Of a stretch of DNA of 64,000 bases, positions 16,995-26,257 are shown piece by piece (position 1 is the stretch's first letter; every line of letters starts with the position of its first letter). The DNA comes from Winogradskya humida. GTDB lineage: Bacteria > Actinomycetota > Actinomycetes > Mycobacteriales > Micromonosporaceae. Below the pieces are notes generated by a model. That model had not been told where the DNA came from. It saw nothing but the letters and a program-made list of their open reading frames with translations, and did not search any database. The position numbers and the translations under genes are program-made. The stretch is taken from positions 124,001 to 188,000 of the forward strand of contig NZ_BOMN01000057.1 of NCBI RefSeq assembly GCF_016862215.1, read 5' to 3'.

Positions 16995-18347
16995 CTATGC
17001 AGTCCCAGCACAGGTCAGAGCAGGAACGCTATTGGTCCCGCTCCACGACCCAAGGAACCCGAACGTCGTGGACGCCCCGGCAGCAAGAGCACCGTTGTAA
17101 CTGACATTACGAGCGGTGACCGCAGACCCACTAGAGGACACGGTTGCATTCCACGCTTGGGACACGCTCTGCCCGTTGGCATACGTCATGGTGACAGTCC
17201 AGGTCTTGATGGCCGTGCTGCCCGCCGTGACCTTGACCTCGCCCTGGAATCCGCCCTGCCACTGCCCGGTGACCGAGTACGCCGGCGTGCAGCTGACCCC
17301 GGCCGGCGGCGGCGTGGTGGTGGGAGGCGTGGTCGTGGGCGGTGTCGTCGTGGGGGGAGTGGTGGGCGACGTGCCGTAGATGGTGGCCTGCTTGGCGGTG
17401 GCCTTGATGCCGTGGGGGCCGTTGATGATGCGCTGACCCCAGGTGGTGAGCTGGGCGGGGTCGAAGTTGACGGTCATGTCGAGGATGGGGTCGGTGTTGC
17501 CGGCCCAGGACCAGCCGATGTATCCGAGCCCTCGGGCGTCGGCTTCGGCCATGAGGGTCTGGTCGTCGACCTCGCCGGAGGCGAATTGCCAGCCGAATTC
17601 GCCGATGACCAGCGGCCAGCCTTTGGCTTTGAACGTGTCCAGGTAGGAGACGATCGAGGCGGCGGTGTTGAAGACGGCGTACATGTGGATCGAGAGCACG
17701 GTGTTGTGCTGGGTGTCGGCGTCGAGGATGGTCTGGCCGTTGTCGCGCATGACGTAGTTCCAGTCCTGGCCCCAGTTGGGGGCGTCGATCATGAGCAGGT
17801 GCTGGAAGCCGTTGGTGCGCATCTTCTGGATCGCGGCGGTGGTTGCGGCTGTCCACTGGGACGGGTTGGTGTTGCCGATCGGCTCGTTGCCGATGTTGAT
17901 GGCGATGTAGTCCTCCTGGCCGACCAGCACGCTCTTGAGGCCGATCCAGTAGTTGGCGGCCTGGTCGAGGGTGTACGCCGCGCTGTCCTCGCCGTACCCG
18001 GTGGTGTCGTGGTTCTCGAGGACGCAGATGAGCTTGTTGGCCTTGCACAGGGCGATGACGTTCGCCACGTCGGTGGCCGTGTTGGCGGTCCAGCGGCCGC
18101 CGCTGAGGACGACGCGGACGGTGTTGGCGCCGGTGGCCTTGATGTTGGCGAACGATGAGGTCTGGTTGGTGTACCAGGTGTGGGCGTGGTTGATGCCGCG
18201 CATGATGAATGGCTGGCCGTTCGCCTCGACGATGTTCGTGCCGCTGACGTGCAGGCCGGCGGCGGCGTATGCCGGATTCACCACGAACAGGACGGAAGCG
18301 ACGGCTGCGAGCGCCGCTGCGGCCAGGGTGGCTAGTCGTCTCTTCAT
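16995..18347 (-). CDS. Secreted GH5 endo-beta-1,4-mannanase with CBM2
   Basis: The product has a signal peptide (MKRRLATLAAAALAAVASVL, cleavage after AYA), then a GH5 catalytic domain closest to the subfamily of bacterial mannanases (PFIMRGINHAHTWY, LICVLENHDTTGYGE). The acid/base Glu is in NIGNEP and the nucleophile Glu in VIGEFGWQ. A Pro/Thr linker of PPTTT units near residue 330 leads to a C-terminal CBM2 cellulose-binding domain (TGQWQGGFQGEVKV to VPALTC, with two Cys). The ATG at 18347 has AAGGAG with a 6-nt spacer; the ATG two codons earlier has none. A CebR-like operator lies 60 bp upstream. It would cleave plant mannans outside the cell. Confidence 0.92.
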   Translation of the reverse strand: MKRRLATLAAAALAAVASVLFVVNPAYAAAGLHVSGTNIVEANGQPFIMRGINHAHTWYTNQTSSFANIKATGANTVRVVLSGGRWTANTATDVANVIALCKANKLICVLENHDTTGYGEDSAAYTLDQAANYWIGLKSVLVGQEDYIAINIGNEPIGNTNPSQWTAATTAAIQKMRTNGFQHLLMIDAPNWGQDWNYVMRDNGQTILDADTQHNTVLSIHMYAVFNTAASIVSYLDTFKAKGWPLVIGEFGWQFASGEVDDQTLMAEADARGLGYIGWSWAGNTDPILDMTVNFDPAQLTTWGQRIINGPHGIKATAKQATIYGTSPTTPPTTTPPTTTPPTTTPPPAGVSCTPAYSVTGQWQGGFQGEVKVTAGSTAIKTWTVTMTYANGQSVSQAWNATVSSSGSAVTARNVSYNGALAAGASTTFGFLGSWSGTNSVPALTCAGTA

Positions 18348-18406
18348 GCCCATCTCCTTTTGTAACGGGGTGGTAACACGTTAGAACGATGAACGTCGAT
18401 GCACAA

Positions 18407-18420
18407 TGGGAGCGCTTCCA
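18407..18420. promoter_or_regulatory. CebR-type (LacI family) operator
   Basis: TGGGAGCGCTTCCA differs by one base from the palindrome TGGGAGCGCTCCCA bound by CebR, the cellobiose-responsive LacI-type repressor of Streptomyces cellulase genes. It lies 60 bp upstream of the mannanase start, suggesting induction by cello-oligosaccharides. Confidence 0.8.
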
Positions 18421-18511
18421 TGAAGATGCGACCGGTTCCACGTCACCTCGCCACGAGCAGGGGCGTTGCCTATAGCGACATAGCGGCCGTAGCGAAGAGG
18501 TCAGTTGCACC

Positions 18512-21043
18512 ATGGGGGAACCAGCAGGTCTGCTCGACGACTACCTGAGGGTCGCCCGGTACCACGTTCAGCGGGCTATGCCGGCCACCGCGGTCCGGCT
18601 CCGGTCGCTGGAGATGCGACGGCTCATCGCGTACACGGCGCTGCGGGGGTCCGGGGCGACGTACGAACAGTTGATCATTGCCGCGCGTAACAAGGACGTG
18701 CGCTGGTTCAAGGGGATCGCGGGGGGCGTCCGGCCCTCGGTGGTGGCCGGGCTCGCCCAGACGCTCGCGCTTCAGGACATGCTGCCCGGGGACCGTACGG
18801 ACGCCCTGGCCATCTACGAACTGATGCGCGCGAGCCTCGGGGCGAACGGCGTACCGGGATCGCATCAGGGTCTGCACGCCGAGCTCACGTTCTCGTGGCG
18901 GGGCGCGGAAGCAGCGCGCGAGCTGCTCACGGCGTACCGGTCGATCAGTCCGGCAGTGCGCGGTGACCTCGAGATCGACGTGGTCAACCCGTTCCTCGAA
19001 GGTGGGGCGAAGCCGGTCGCGCCCTGGCTGGCGGTCTTCCAGCGGCTCATGCCGAAGCCCTACCCGGCGCTGGAAACCGCCGAGGGGCCGCAGCCGGTAC
19101 TCGGGCTGCCCGCGTTCGACCGGCTGACCGTCGCCGCCGAGGCCGCGCCGGTGGAGGAGCCGCAGCGCGTCTCGGTGGTCGTCACGGCGTACCACCCGGG
19201 TGAGGGCCTGATCACCGCGGTGCGCTCGATCCTCGCGCAGTCCTGGCGCAACGTCGAGATCATCATCGTGGACGACGCGTCGCCGCCGGAGTTCGACGAG
19301 GTGCTGCGCCGGGCGATGACCCTCGGCCCGCGGATCCACCTGGTCAAACAGCTACGCAACCAGGGAACGTACGCGGCCCGCAACGCCGGGCTGGACGCCG
19401 CGGAAGGTGAGTTCGTCGCGTTCCAGGACTCCGACGACTGGTCCCATCCGCGCCGGCTCGAGCTGCAGGTACGCCCGATGCTGGAGAACACCCGCATCGT
19501 GGCCACGACCAGCGACGGGCTCGGGGTCACCGACGAGCTCGTGCTGACCCGCCCGGCCGTGCGGCGTGGCCGGTTCAACCCGTCGTCGCTGGTGTTCCGC
19601 CGCTCGCAGGTGATGGACCGGATCGGCTACTTCGACCAGGTACGCAAGGCCGCCGACTCCGAGTACATCGGACGGATGCGCGCGGTCTACGGCGAGCGGG
19701 CGGTGCAGCACCTCGACACCGAGCCGCTCGCGCTGATCCGGCTGTCGTACGGCTCGTTGTCCCGCTCGGAGATCCGCGCCTACTGGATGCATCCGGCGCG
19801 GGTGGCGTACTCGTCGGCCTATCAGCAGTGGCACGGCCGGATCGCGTCCCAGGGGGCTAAGCCCTACCTGCCTCGCGAGGGTGGGGAGCGCCAGTTCGCC
19901 GCTCCCGACCATCTTCGCTACGCCCGCGGCGAAGCCCCCGCCCGCCCCGAGTACGACGTCGTGCTCGCCGGTGACTGGCGTTTCCTGCAGGGCCCGCAAC
20001 TGTCGGCGATCGAGGAGATCCAGACGCTGGTCGACCGGGGTCTGCGTGTCGCCGTGCTGCACATCGAGTCGCTGCGCCCGATGGCCCGGCGGCGGTATCC
20101 GCTGAACTCGCAGATCCAGGCGATGGTCAACGACGCCCGGATCACTCAGGTGCTGCCGGCCGAGGCCGTGGAGACGGCGCTGCTGATCGTGCGGCACGCC
20201 GCGGTGCTCCAGTTCGCCGAGGGTGATGACTATCTGCTCCGGCCACGGCAGATGCTGGTGGTCGCGGATCAGGCCCCGGTACGCCTCGACAACCTCGACA
20301 ACCGCTACGACGTGGCGGACTGCACGCGGGTCGCCGCCCGCCTGTTCGGGGTGCAACCGGTGTGGTGCCCGCAGGACCCGGAGATCCGGGCGGTGCTGCG
20401 CGCGTACAAGCCGGCGGTGGAGTTGACGCCGTACGACCTGCCGACCGTCATCGGCACCGAGCGCTGGGCGGCGGTCCGCACCGGTGCCGGGCCGGGGCTG
20501 CCGGTGATCGGGACCGACCTGTGCGACCAGGGCGTGTGGCCGCGGGACACCCGGGAGGCGCTCTACGTCTACGACGAGCTCGGCGCGGCGGACGTGCGGG
20601 TGCGGCTGCCGGACTGGCCGCGTACCGACATGGTCCTGAACGGTCCCCGCTCGCACCTGGTCTATGAAGCCACGGACCTGGACCTGCGCACCTTCCTGCA
20701 CCAGCTCGACTTCTACCTGCACTTCCCGCATCCGGCGGCGATCGAGACGTTCTCGCGTCCCGCGCTGGAGGCGGCCGGGCAGGGGTGCGTGGTGCTGACC
20801 CAGGAGCGGCACGCCGCGGTCTTCGGGGACGCGGCCATCTACTGTGCACCGAACGAGGTCGACGGGCTGATCAGGCGTTACAGCGCGGACCGGGTGCTCT
20901 TCGCGGAGCAGAGCCGGCGGGCGCGGGCCGTGATCACCAAGGCGTACCACCCGCAGCTCTTCGTCGATCGGATCGCGGGACTGGTGCACGCGCCGCGTAC
21001 GTCAGCCCCCGCGCAGCGCACACCCGAACCTTCCCACGCGTAA
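18512..21043 (+). CDS. Two-domain glycosyltransferase (GT2 plus C-terminal GT-like domain)
   Basis: An 843-residue cytoplasmic protein. An alpha-helical N-terminal region (1-210) precedes a GT-A family 2 domain (about 215-430). That domain shows SVVVTAYHPGEGL, the nucleotide-binding IIIVDDASPP, NQGTYAARNAGLDAAEGEFV and the DxD-like FQDSDDWSHP. The last 350 residues have a GT-B-like end (FYLHFPHPAAIETFSRPALE, then AAGQGCVVLTQERHAAVFGD). Proteins of this type build surface polysaccharides. AGAGG lies 10 nt before the ATG. A methyltransferase gene follows after 63 bp. Donor and acceptor sugars are unknown; the two domains could add different residues. Confidence 0.85.
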   Translation: MGEPAGLLDDYLRVARYHVQRAMPATAVRLRSLEMRRLIAYTALRGSGATYEQLIIAARNKDVRWFKGIAGGVRPSVVAGLAQTLALQDMLPGDRTDALAIYELMRASLGANGVPGSHQGLHAELTFSWRGAEAARELLTAYRSISPAVRGDLEIDVVNPFLEGGAKPVAPWLAVFQRLMPKPYPALETAEGPQPVLGLPAFDRLTVAAEAAPVEEPQRVSVVVTAYHPGEGLITAVRSILAQSWRNVEIIIVDDASPPEFDEVLRRAMTLGPRIHLVKQLRNQGTYAARNAGLDAAEGEFVAFQDSDDWSHPRRLELQVRPMLENTRIVATTSDGLGVTDELVLTRPAVRRGRFNPSSLVFRRSQVMDRIGYFDQVRKAADSEYIGRMRAVYGERAVQHLDTEPLALIRLSYGSLSRSEIRAYWMHPARVAYSSAYQQWHGRIASQGAKPYLPREGGERQFAAPDHLRYARGEAPARPEYDVVLAGDWRFLQGPQLSAIEEIQTLVDRGLRVAVLHIESLRPMARRRYPLNSQIQAMVNDARITQVLPAEAVETALLIVRHAAVLQFAEGDDYLLRPRQMLVVADQAPVRLDNLDNRYDVADCTRVAARLFGVQPVWCPQDPEIRAVLRAYKPAVELTPYDLPTVIGTERWAAVRTGAGPGLPVIGTDLCDQGVWPRDTREALYVYDELGAADVRVRLPDWPRTDMVLNGPRSHLVYEATDLDLRTFLHQLDFYLHFPHPAAIETFSRPALEAAGQGCVVLTQERHAAVFGDAAIYCAPNEVDGLIRRYSADRVLFAEQSRRARAVITKAYHPQLFVDRIAGLVHAPRTSAPAQRTPEPSHA

Positions 21044-21106
21044 CGGGCGGGCAGTCGGCGCCGTTAGGCGTCGTGTTGAATCAGCGCACCTCGGAGGTCT
21101 TGAAGA

Positions 21107-22144
21107 ATGAGCAGCCTGACCCGGTTCGGCGGTCGGCTGACGGTACGGCTGCAGAGCCTGACCCGTCCGCAGGTGGTGGTTCTCATGCTGGTCGTCGTGC
21201 TCGTAGCGGGCATCTGGACGGCGGCGGGGACCGGTCATCAGGGACTCGCCGTGTCCCTCGTGGCCGCCCTGCTCCTCGGTGTGCTGCTCGGCATCCTGCA
21301 CCTGTCGCGCTGGATGGGCGGGATGCACCGCGCCAACCAGGCCGCGAACCGTGACCTGCGCACGGTCGTGGAGCAGATGCAGCGCCGGGTCGTGGCGACC
21401 GTGGAGAAGGAACGGCTGAGCGCGGGGGACCGGCACCAGGACCTGACCCGGACCATCACCCGGGGACTGCGGCAGAACGGGCACGGCCACGATCTGCTGC
21501 TGCGTTCGCAGAGTCGCGAGTTCGAGGCGATGTTCCAGCTGTTCCAGGAGTTCACGCCGCGGGCGCCGATGCCGTCGTCCGGTGACTTCGCGCTCAACCC
21601 GACGGACCTGCTGGAGCTGCTGCACATCGTCCGGCTGCGTCAGCCGCAGCTGGTGGTCGAGCTGGGCAGCGGTACGTCGTCGGTGTGGCTCGGCTACGCC
21701 CTCGAGAAGATCGGCGGCCGGCTGATCTCGCTCGACCACGACGAGGACTACGCCGCCAGGACGCGCACGATGCTCGACGCGCACGGGCTCGGCGCGGTGG
21801 TCGAGGTGCGGACGGCGCCGCTGACCGAGCTGCTGCTCGACGGGCGCGCGTACCAGTGGTACGACCGGGAGCAGCTCAAGGATGTCCGCGACATCGACCT
21901 GCTGGTGATCGACGGCCCGCCCGCGGCGACCGGCCCGGACGCGAGATTCCCGGCGCTGCACGCGATGGAGAGCAAGCTCGCCCCGGTCGCCACGATCGTG
22001 CTCGACGACGCGAACCGCGCCGACGAGCAGGACGCGGTGCGGCGCTGGACGGAGAACATCTCCGGGCTCGTCTCTGAACCGCACCTGATCGGCCGGCACG
22101 CGGTGCTTTCCTACTCCCGCAGCGGGGCGCGGGTCTCGGTGTAG
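21107..22144 (+). CDS. Membrane-anchored class I methyltransferase
   Basis: A 345-residue protein. Two adjacent transmembrane helices (about 23-40 and 47-66) are followed by a short basic coiled segment and a cytoplasmic SAM-binding domain with LVVELGSGTSSVWLGYAL, the acidic LISLDHDEDYA, and DIDLLVIDGPPAATG. This is the Methyltransf_24 type often found beside glycosyltransferases. Its position directly after the large glycosyltransferase suggests that it methylates a membrane-linked glycan or its precursor. It is followed by a strong terminator. Confidence 0.82.
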   Translation: MSSLTRFGGRLTVRLQSLTRPQVVVLMLVVVLVAGIWTAAGTGHQGLAVSLVAALLLGVLLGILHLSRWMGGMHRANQAANRDLRTVVEQMQRRVVATVEKERLSAGDRHQDLTRTITRGLRQNGHGHDLLLRSQSREFEAMFQLFQEFTPRAPMPSSGDFALNPTDLLELLHIVRLRQPQLVVELGSGTSSVWLGYALEKIGGRLISLDHDEDYAARTRTMLDAHGLGAVVEVRTAPLTELLLDGRAYQWYDREQLKDVRDIDLLVIDGPPAATGPDARFPALHAMESKLAPVATIVLDDANRADEQDAVRRWTENISGLVSEPHLIGRHAVLSYSRSGARVSV

Positions 22145-22164
22145 ATCCTTCGGAGATGGAAAAG

Positions 22165-22198
22165 GACCGGCCGGCATGCGGGGGCATGCCGGCCGGTC
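22165..22198. terminator. Bidirectional terminator, 15-bp perfect stem
   Basis: Arms 22165-22179 and 22184-22198 pair perfectly around a GGGG loop. On the minus strand the stem is followed by TTTT. It separates the converging methyltransferase and CAP genes. Confidence 0.85.
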
Positions 22199-22215
22199 AC
22201 GGGGGAGGGAAAAGA

Positions 22216-22713
22216 TCAGCGGCTACCGAAGTCCTGGGTGTAGTACGGGTTGCCGTTCGACGCGTAGATGACGCCGACGGCGAACGTCCTGGCACCACAG
22301 TCGAGCAGGTTGGCACGGTGACCCGGCGACTTCATCCACGCGTTGACGACCTCGGCGGCGCTGCGGTAGCCGTACGCGATGTTCTCGCTGCGGGCGGCGG
22401 TGTAGCCGGCGTTCTTGGCACGGGTGATGAACGTGGAGTTGCGGGCGCCGGTGTGGCTGAACGAGCCGCTGGTGGCCATGAACTTGCTGTGGCCGCGGGC
22501 GGCGCGGAGCAGGTTGGCGTTGACCTTCAGCGCCTTGCAGCCGGCCTTGACACGCTGCGTGTTGGACAGCTTCACGATCTGCGTCTGCAGGGTGGAGGTG
22601 GAGACCGGCGCGGCCTCGGCGGGAGCAGCGGCGAGGGCCAGGCCGATGAAGGCGGCGACGGGGATCAGAGCAAGGGTGGCGAGGCGACGGACCAGAGGCT
22701 GGTTCTTCTGCAC
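22216..22713 (-). CDS. Secreted CAP-domain protein
   Basis: A 165-residue exported protein with a signal peptide ending near AEAAPV (residue 35) and a CAP/SCP (CRISP-like) domain. The conserved site residues are visible: His in the RGHSKFMA and FSHTG segments, Glu in SENIAYG, and His in SPGHRANLL, with one Cys pair (GCKA and LDCGA). Bacterial CAP proteins bind or process cell-wall or lipid ligands; the function is mostly unknown. It lies within the glycopolymer cluster but is separated by terminators on both sides, so it is a single-gene unit. Confidence 0.9.
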   Translation of the reverse strand: MQKNQPLVRRLATLALIPVAAFIGLALAAAPAEAAPVSTSTLQTQIVKLSNTQRVKAGCKALKVNANLLRAARGHSKFMATSGSFSHTGARNSTFITRAKNAGYTAARSENIAYGYRSAAEVVNAWMKSPGHRANLLDCGARTFAVGVIYASNGNPYYTQDFGSR

Positions 22714-22899
22714 GGGACACGACCTTTCGGAGAACTCCGCACCGGCGCTTGTTCGCCGTTACGCCATTCCATTCGGGCCGTTCCAGGAGTCGCTGATGCC
22801 CGTTCAGGTGCCTTGGCGTGAGTGCTGAGTTGCCGATCGGGTGCCTGCCGCAGTCCGGTTGCGGGACGGTTTCCCACCCGGTTGCGGACATGGTGCAAA

Positions 22900-22937
22900 G
22901 AAGGGCCCGGCGGCTTTAAAACTGCGCCGGGCCCTTC
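22900..22937 (-). terminator. Terminator after the acyltransferase gene
   Basis: Arms 22900-22912 and 22925-22937 form a 13-bp perfect stem with a 12-nt A/T-rich loop. Reading the minus strand, it follows the acyltransferase stop by 14 bp and ends in CTTTG. Confidence 0.85.
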
Positions 22938-22951
22938 GATGAGGTGCTTTT

Positions 22952-24985
22952 TCAGGATGCTGCGAGTGCCGCCCCGAGTTGAGGGGCGAGCAGTTCGCTG
23001 TACGCCGTGGTGATGTGGTGCTGGTCGCGGTAGACGAGCACGTTGCCGACGATCACCGGGCAGAAGGCCGGCGTGCAGAACCACTTGACCGGGTCGACGA
23101 CGACCGCGCCGGCCTCGCGGACCGCTTCCGCGACCAGCTGGCGCCGATCGGGCAGCGCCAGCGCGATCTCCGGGCTGCGTCCGCACGCGGCGGGGGAGTC
23201 CATGTGCGCCGACAGGCACTCCGGGACCGGCCCGGCCTGCCAGGGCGTGTCGGTCATGAAGTAGACCTCGGTGCCGGGGGCGGACAGCGCCTGCACCGAA
23301 CGCTGCCAGGCGCTCACCCAGGCCTCGTCCTGCGTGCCGGGCACGTTCAGCAGCTCGTTGCTGGGGTAGGTGGAGGCCAGCAGGATCTTCGCCGGGTGCA
23401 GCGACCTGACGTACTCCCAGGCACTCCTGCGCCACTCCACGCACTCCGTGAACTCGCGTTTCAGCTGCGGCGAGAAGATCATGCCGTCGGCCGCCGTGCA
23501 GGCGCTCTTGGTGACCACGACCAGCTTCCAGTGCCGTTCCAGGGCCGCTTTCTCCATCGCGGGGAACCACATGCCGGCGTGGGAGTCACCGAAGAGCACG
23601 ACGGTGGTCGGGGAGGTCAGATCACCGTACGCACAGGGCTTCTTCACCTCGGCGTCGGAGAACGTGCCCGAGCAGCCCTCCTGGTAGAAGTGCGGCAGAT
23701 CCTTGGCGACCCGCTCGAGCGCCGGGGTGAGGTTGGCCGGGACGGCGGGCATGGCGACGCTCGCGGCGACGTCCCTGCCGAGATCCGTCGAGTCGTCGAG
23801 GGCGCTCGCCTGGTAGGTGCTGACGCCCCGGGCCCGGTCCGCCGCGACGCGGACCGCGACGCAGAGCCCGGCGCAGAGCAGCGAGATCGCCAGCCCGGCG
23901 GCGATCCCGCGCCACGGGTTGTTCCGCAGGCCGGTCAGGTGGCGGGCGGGGTTCTCGACGAGGGCGTACGTGAACATGGCCAGGACGAGTGCGCCAAGCG
24001 CGACCAGCACGTTCTCCCATCCGGCCAGCGGGCGGCCGAGGATGGCGGGGGCGATCATCAGCGTCGGCCAGTGCCAGAGATACCAGGAGTACGACAGCCG
24101 CCCGATCCCCTGCAACGCGGGATGAGCGAGGATCCCGCCGGGCTGTTCCGTTCCACCGGCGATGACCGCTGCCGTGCCGAGAACCGGGACCAGGGCGGCG
24201 TACCCGGGGAATGGGGTCTGTGCAGTGAAGATGACTGCGGAGGCAGCGACCGCGAGCAGACCGGCCGGAACGCACCACCGCGGGAGCCGAACCGCGAAGA
24301 CCGCCAGCAGTGCGCCGACGCCCAGCTCCCATGCCCGGGTGTGCGCGCCGAAATATGCCCAGCCTGCGTTCGCCTGCGTCTGCCACAACGACAGACCGAG
24401 CGAAACCACAGTCAATGCGATGAGTACGCCGGCCCGCGCCCGCTTGGCCCTGAACGCGATGATCAGCAGCGGCCAGAGCAGGTAGAACTGCTCCTCCACC
24501 GCCAGCGACCAGAAGTGCTGCAACGGCGACGGCTCGGCATCGGCGTTCAGATAGTCCGTGCCGACCGCCGCGAGCCGCCAGTTCATCGCGTACACGCTGG
24601 TGTGCAGGGCGTCCGACACGATGCCGGCCAGGCGCAGCGGCGGCAGCCACAGCGCGGCCGCGATCACCGTGGCCACGACGACGACCGCCGAGGCGGGCAG
24701 CAGCCGCAGGGCACGGCGGGCGTAGAACCGCGGGATGGAGATCCGGCCGGTCCGGTCCGCCTCCCGCAGCAGCAACCCGGTGATCAGGAAGCCGGAGATG
24801 ACGAAGAAGACGTCGACCCCGACATATCCGCCGGAGAAGAACGACAGATCACAGTGGTACGCGACCACGAGGAGCACCGCGACCGCGCGTAACCCCTCGA
24901 TGTCGCGACGATGCCTCGAGGGCTGCGTCTTCGTGGCGACGGTGAGGCCGGTCCGGGGCCGGGTCGCGGTGCTCGTCTCGATCAC
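22952..24985 (-). CDS. Acyltransferase 3 / SGNH-domain O-acetyltransferase
   Basis: A 677-residue OafA-like enzyme. The N-terminal acyltransferase-3 domain (about 25-370) has roughly ten membrane helices and signatures RDIEGLRAVAVLLVVAYH, VFFVISGFLITGLLL and the FWSLAVEEQFYLLWPLL block. The C-terminal extracytoplasmic SGNH domain has the Ser-containing block I VVLFGDSHAGMWF and a terminal DQHHIT with the catalytic Asp/His. Such proteins O-acetylate exported glycans. GTG overlaps the preceding dehydrogenase stop as GTGA (24982-24985), so translation is coupled. The longer frame to 25150 lies inside the dehydrogenase gene and is rejected. Confidence 0.92.
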   Translation of the reverse strand: MIETSTATRPRTGLTVATKTQPSRHRRDIEGLRAVAVLLVVAYHCDLSFFSGGYVGVDVFFVISGFLITGLLLREADRTGRISIPRFYARRALRLLPASAVVVVATVIAAALWLPPLRLAGIVSDALHTSVYAMNWRLAAVGTDYLNADAEPSPLQHFWSLAVEEQFYLLWPLLIIAFRAKRARAGVLIALTVVSLGLSLWQTQANAGWAYFGAHTRAWELGVGALLAVFAVRLPRWCVPAGLLAVAASAVIFTAQTPFPGYAALVPVLGTAAVIAGGTEQPGGILAHPALQGIGRLSYSWYLWHWPTLMIAPAILGRPLAGWENVLVALGALVLAMFTYALVENPARHLTGLRNNPWRGIAAGLAISLLCAGLCVAVRVAADRARGVSTYQASALDDSTDLGRDVAASVAMPAVPANLTPALERVAKDLPHFYQEGCSGTFSDAEVKKPCAYGDLTSPTTVVLFGDSHAGMWFPAMEKAALERHWKLVVVTKSACTAADGMIFSPQLKREFTECVEWRRSAWEYVRSLHPAKILLASTYPSNELLNVPGTQDEAWVSAWQRSVQALSAPGTEVYFMTDTPWQAGPVPECLSAHMDSPAACGRSPEIALALPDRRQLVAEAVREAGAVVVDPVKWFCTPAFCPVIVGNVLVYRDQHHITTAYSELLAPQLGAALAAS

Positions 24986-26229
24986 AGCCGGTGCGCCTCC
25001 CGGCTGGTGGTGACACCCCGCGTGTCGAAGAAGCGCTTCGAGATGCTCGCCAGGTGATCCGCGTCGTACTCGCGGTGCTGCTGGACCAGGATCACGAGGT
25101 CGGCGGCGGCCGCGGCGCCTTCGAGGTCGTCGGTGCGCGGGACGCTCCACTCGCGGACGTGCGGGTCGTGGTACGTCAGCACCGCACCCAGCGAGGCCAG
25201 GTGCCGGGCGAGCGGGGTGGCCGGCGACTCGCGCTGATCGGCGATGTTCGGCTTGTACGTGACACCCAGCAGCAGCACCCGGGCGCCGTGCAATGCCTGG
25301 CCGTCGGCGTTGAGGAGGTTCTGCGCGCGCCGGGCGACGTACGCCGGCATCGTGGCGTTGATCTCCTGGGCGAGCTCGACGAAGCGGAACGGGTAGCCGA
25401 GCTTGCTGCGTACGTTATGGCTGAGGTAGTTGGGGTCGATCGGGATGCAGTGCCCGCCCACGCCCGGTCCCGGATAGAACGCCTGGAACCCGAAGGGCTT
25501 GGTCGACGCGGCGTGGATGACGTCCCAGAGGTCGATGTCGAGCTCGTGGCAGAACCGGGCCATCTCGTTGACCAGCGCGATGTTGACGTGCCGGTACGTG
25601 TTCTCGAGCAGCTTCGAGGTCTCCGCCTCGCGGGTGCCACGGGTGCGTACGACCGTCTCCACGAACCGTCCGTAGAACTCGGCGACCCGGTCGGTGCAGG
25701 CCGGCGTGGTGCCACCGACCACCTTCGGGGTGTTGTGCGCGCCCCACTTCTCGTTGCCCGGGTCGATCCGCTCGGGCGAGAACGCCAGGTGGAAGTCGAC
25801 CCCCGCGGTCAGGCCGGACAGGCTTTCCAGCAGCGGGCGCACCACGTCGTCGGTGGTGCCCGGGTAGGTCGTCGACTCGAGCACGACGAGCATGCCGGGC
25901 CGCAGGTTGCGCCCGACCGCCTCGGTGGCGCCGATCACCGCGCGCAGGTCCGGGCCGTCACCCTCGGACAACGGCGTCGGTACGCAGATCACCGCGACCG
26001 CCGCCGTGGCGATCAGCCGCTCGTCCGTGGTGGCGCCGAACCCGCGGGTCAGCATCTCGGCGATGTCGGTGTCGGACAGGTCGTCCACATGGGAACGGCC
26101 GGCGCCGAGCGCCTCGACCACCGCCGCGTTCACGTCGAAGCCGAGCACGGACAGACCGGCCCGGGCGGCCTGCTGGGCCAGGGGCAGCCCCACGTAGCCG
26201 AGGCCGAGGATGGCGACGTCGAAGCTCAC
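24982..26229 (-). CDS. Nucleotide-sugar dehydrogenase (UDP-glucose/UDP-HexNAc type)
   Basis: A 415-residue NAD-dependent dehydrogenase that oxidises a UDP-sugar C6 to a uronic acid. It has an N-terminal Rossmann motif (VAILGLGYVGLPLA), STTYPGTTDDVV, a central segment LLENTYRHVNIALVNE with the catalytic Lys/Asn region, and the catalytic Cys in GPGVGGHCIPIDP. The pattern is closer to WecC/WbpA-type UDP-HexNAc dehydrogenases than to Ugd, but the substrate is not certain. AAGGAG precedes the GTG by 7 nt. It lies between the Stealth and acyltransferase genes on the same strand, giving a three-gene operon. Confidence 0.92.
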   Translation of the reverse strand: MSFDVAILGLGYVGLPLAQQAARAGLSVLGFDVNAAVVEALGAGRSHVDDLSDTDIAEMLTRGFGATTDERLIATAAVAVICVPTPLSEGDGPDLRAVIGATEAVGRNLRPGMLVVLESTTYPGTTDDVVRPLLESLSGLTAGVDFHLAFSPERIDPGNEKWGAHNTPKVVGGTTPACTDRVAEFYGRFVETVVRTRGTREAETSKLLENTYRHVNIALVNEMARFCHELDIDLWDVIHAASTKPFGFQAFYPGPGVGGHCIPIDPNYLSHNVRSKLGYPFRFVELAQEINATMPAYVARRAQNLLNADGQALHGARVLLLGVTYKPNIADQRESPATPLARHLASLGAVLTYHDPHVREWSVPRTDDLEGAAAAADLVILVQQHREYDADHLASISKRFFDTRGVTTSREAHRL

Positions 26230-26257
26230 GAGCGAGATCTCCTTCTGCGGATCCCCG

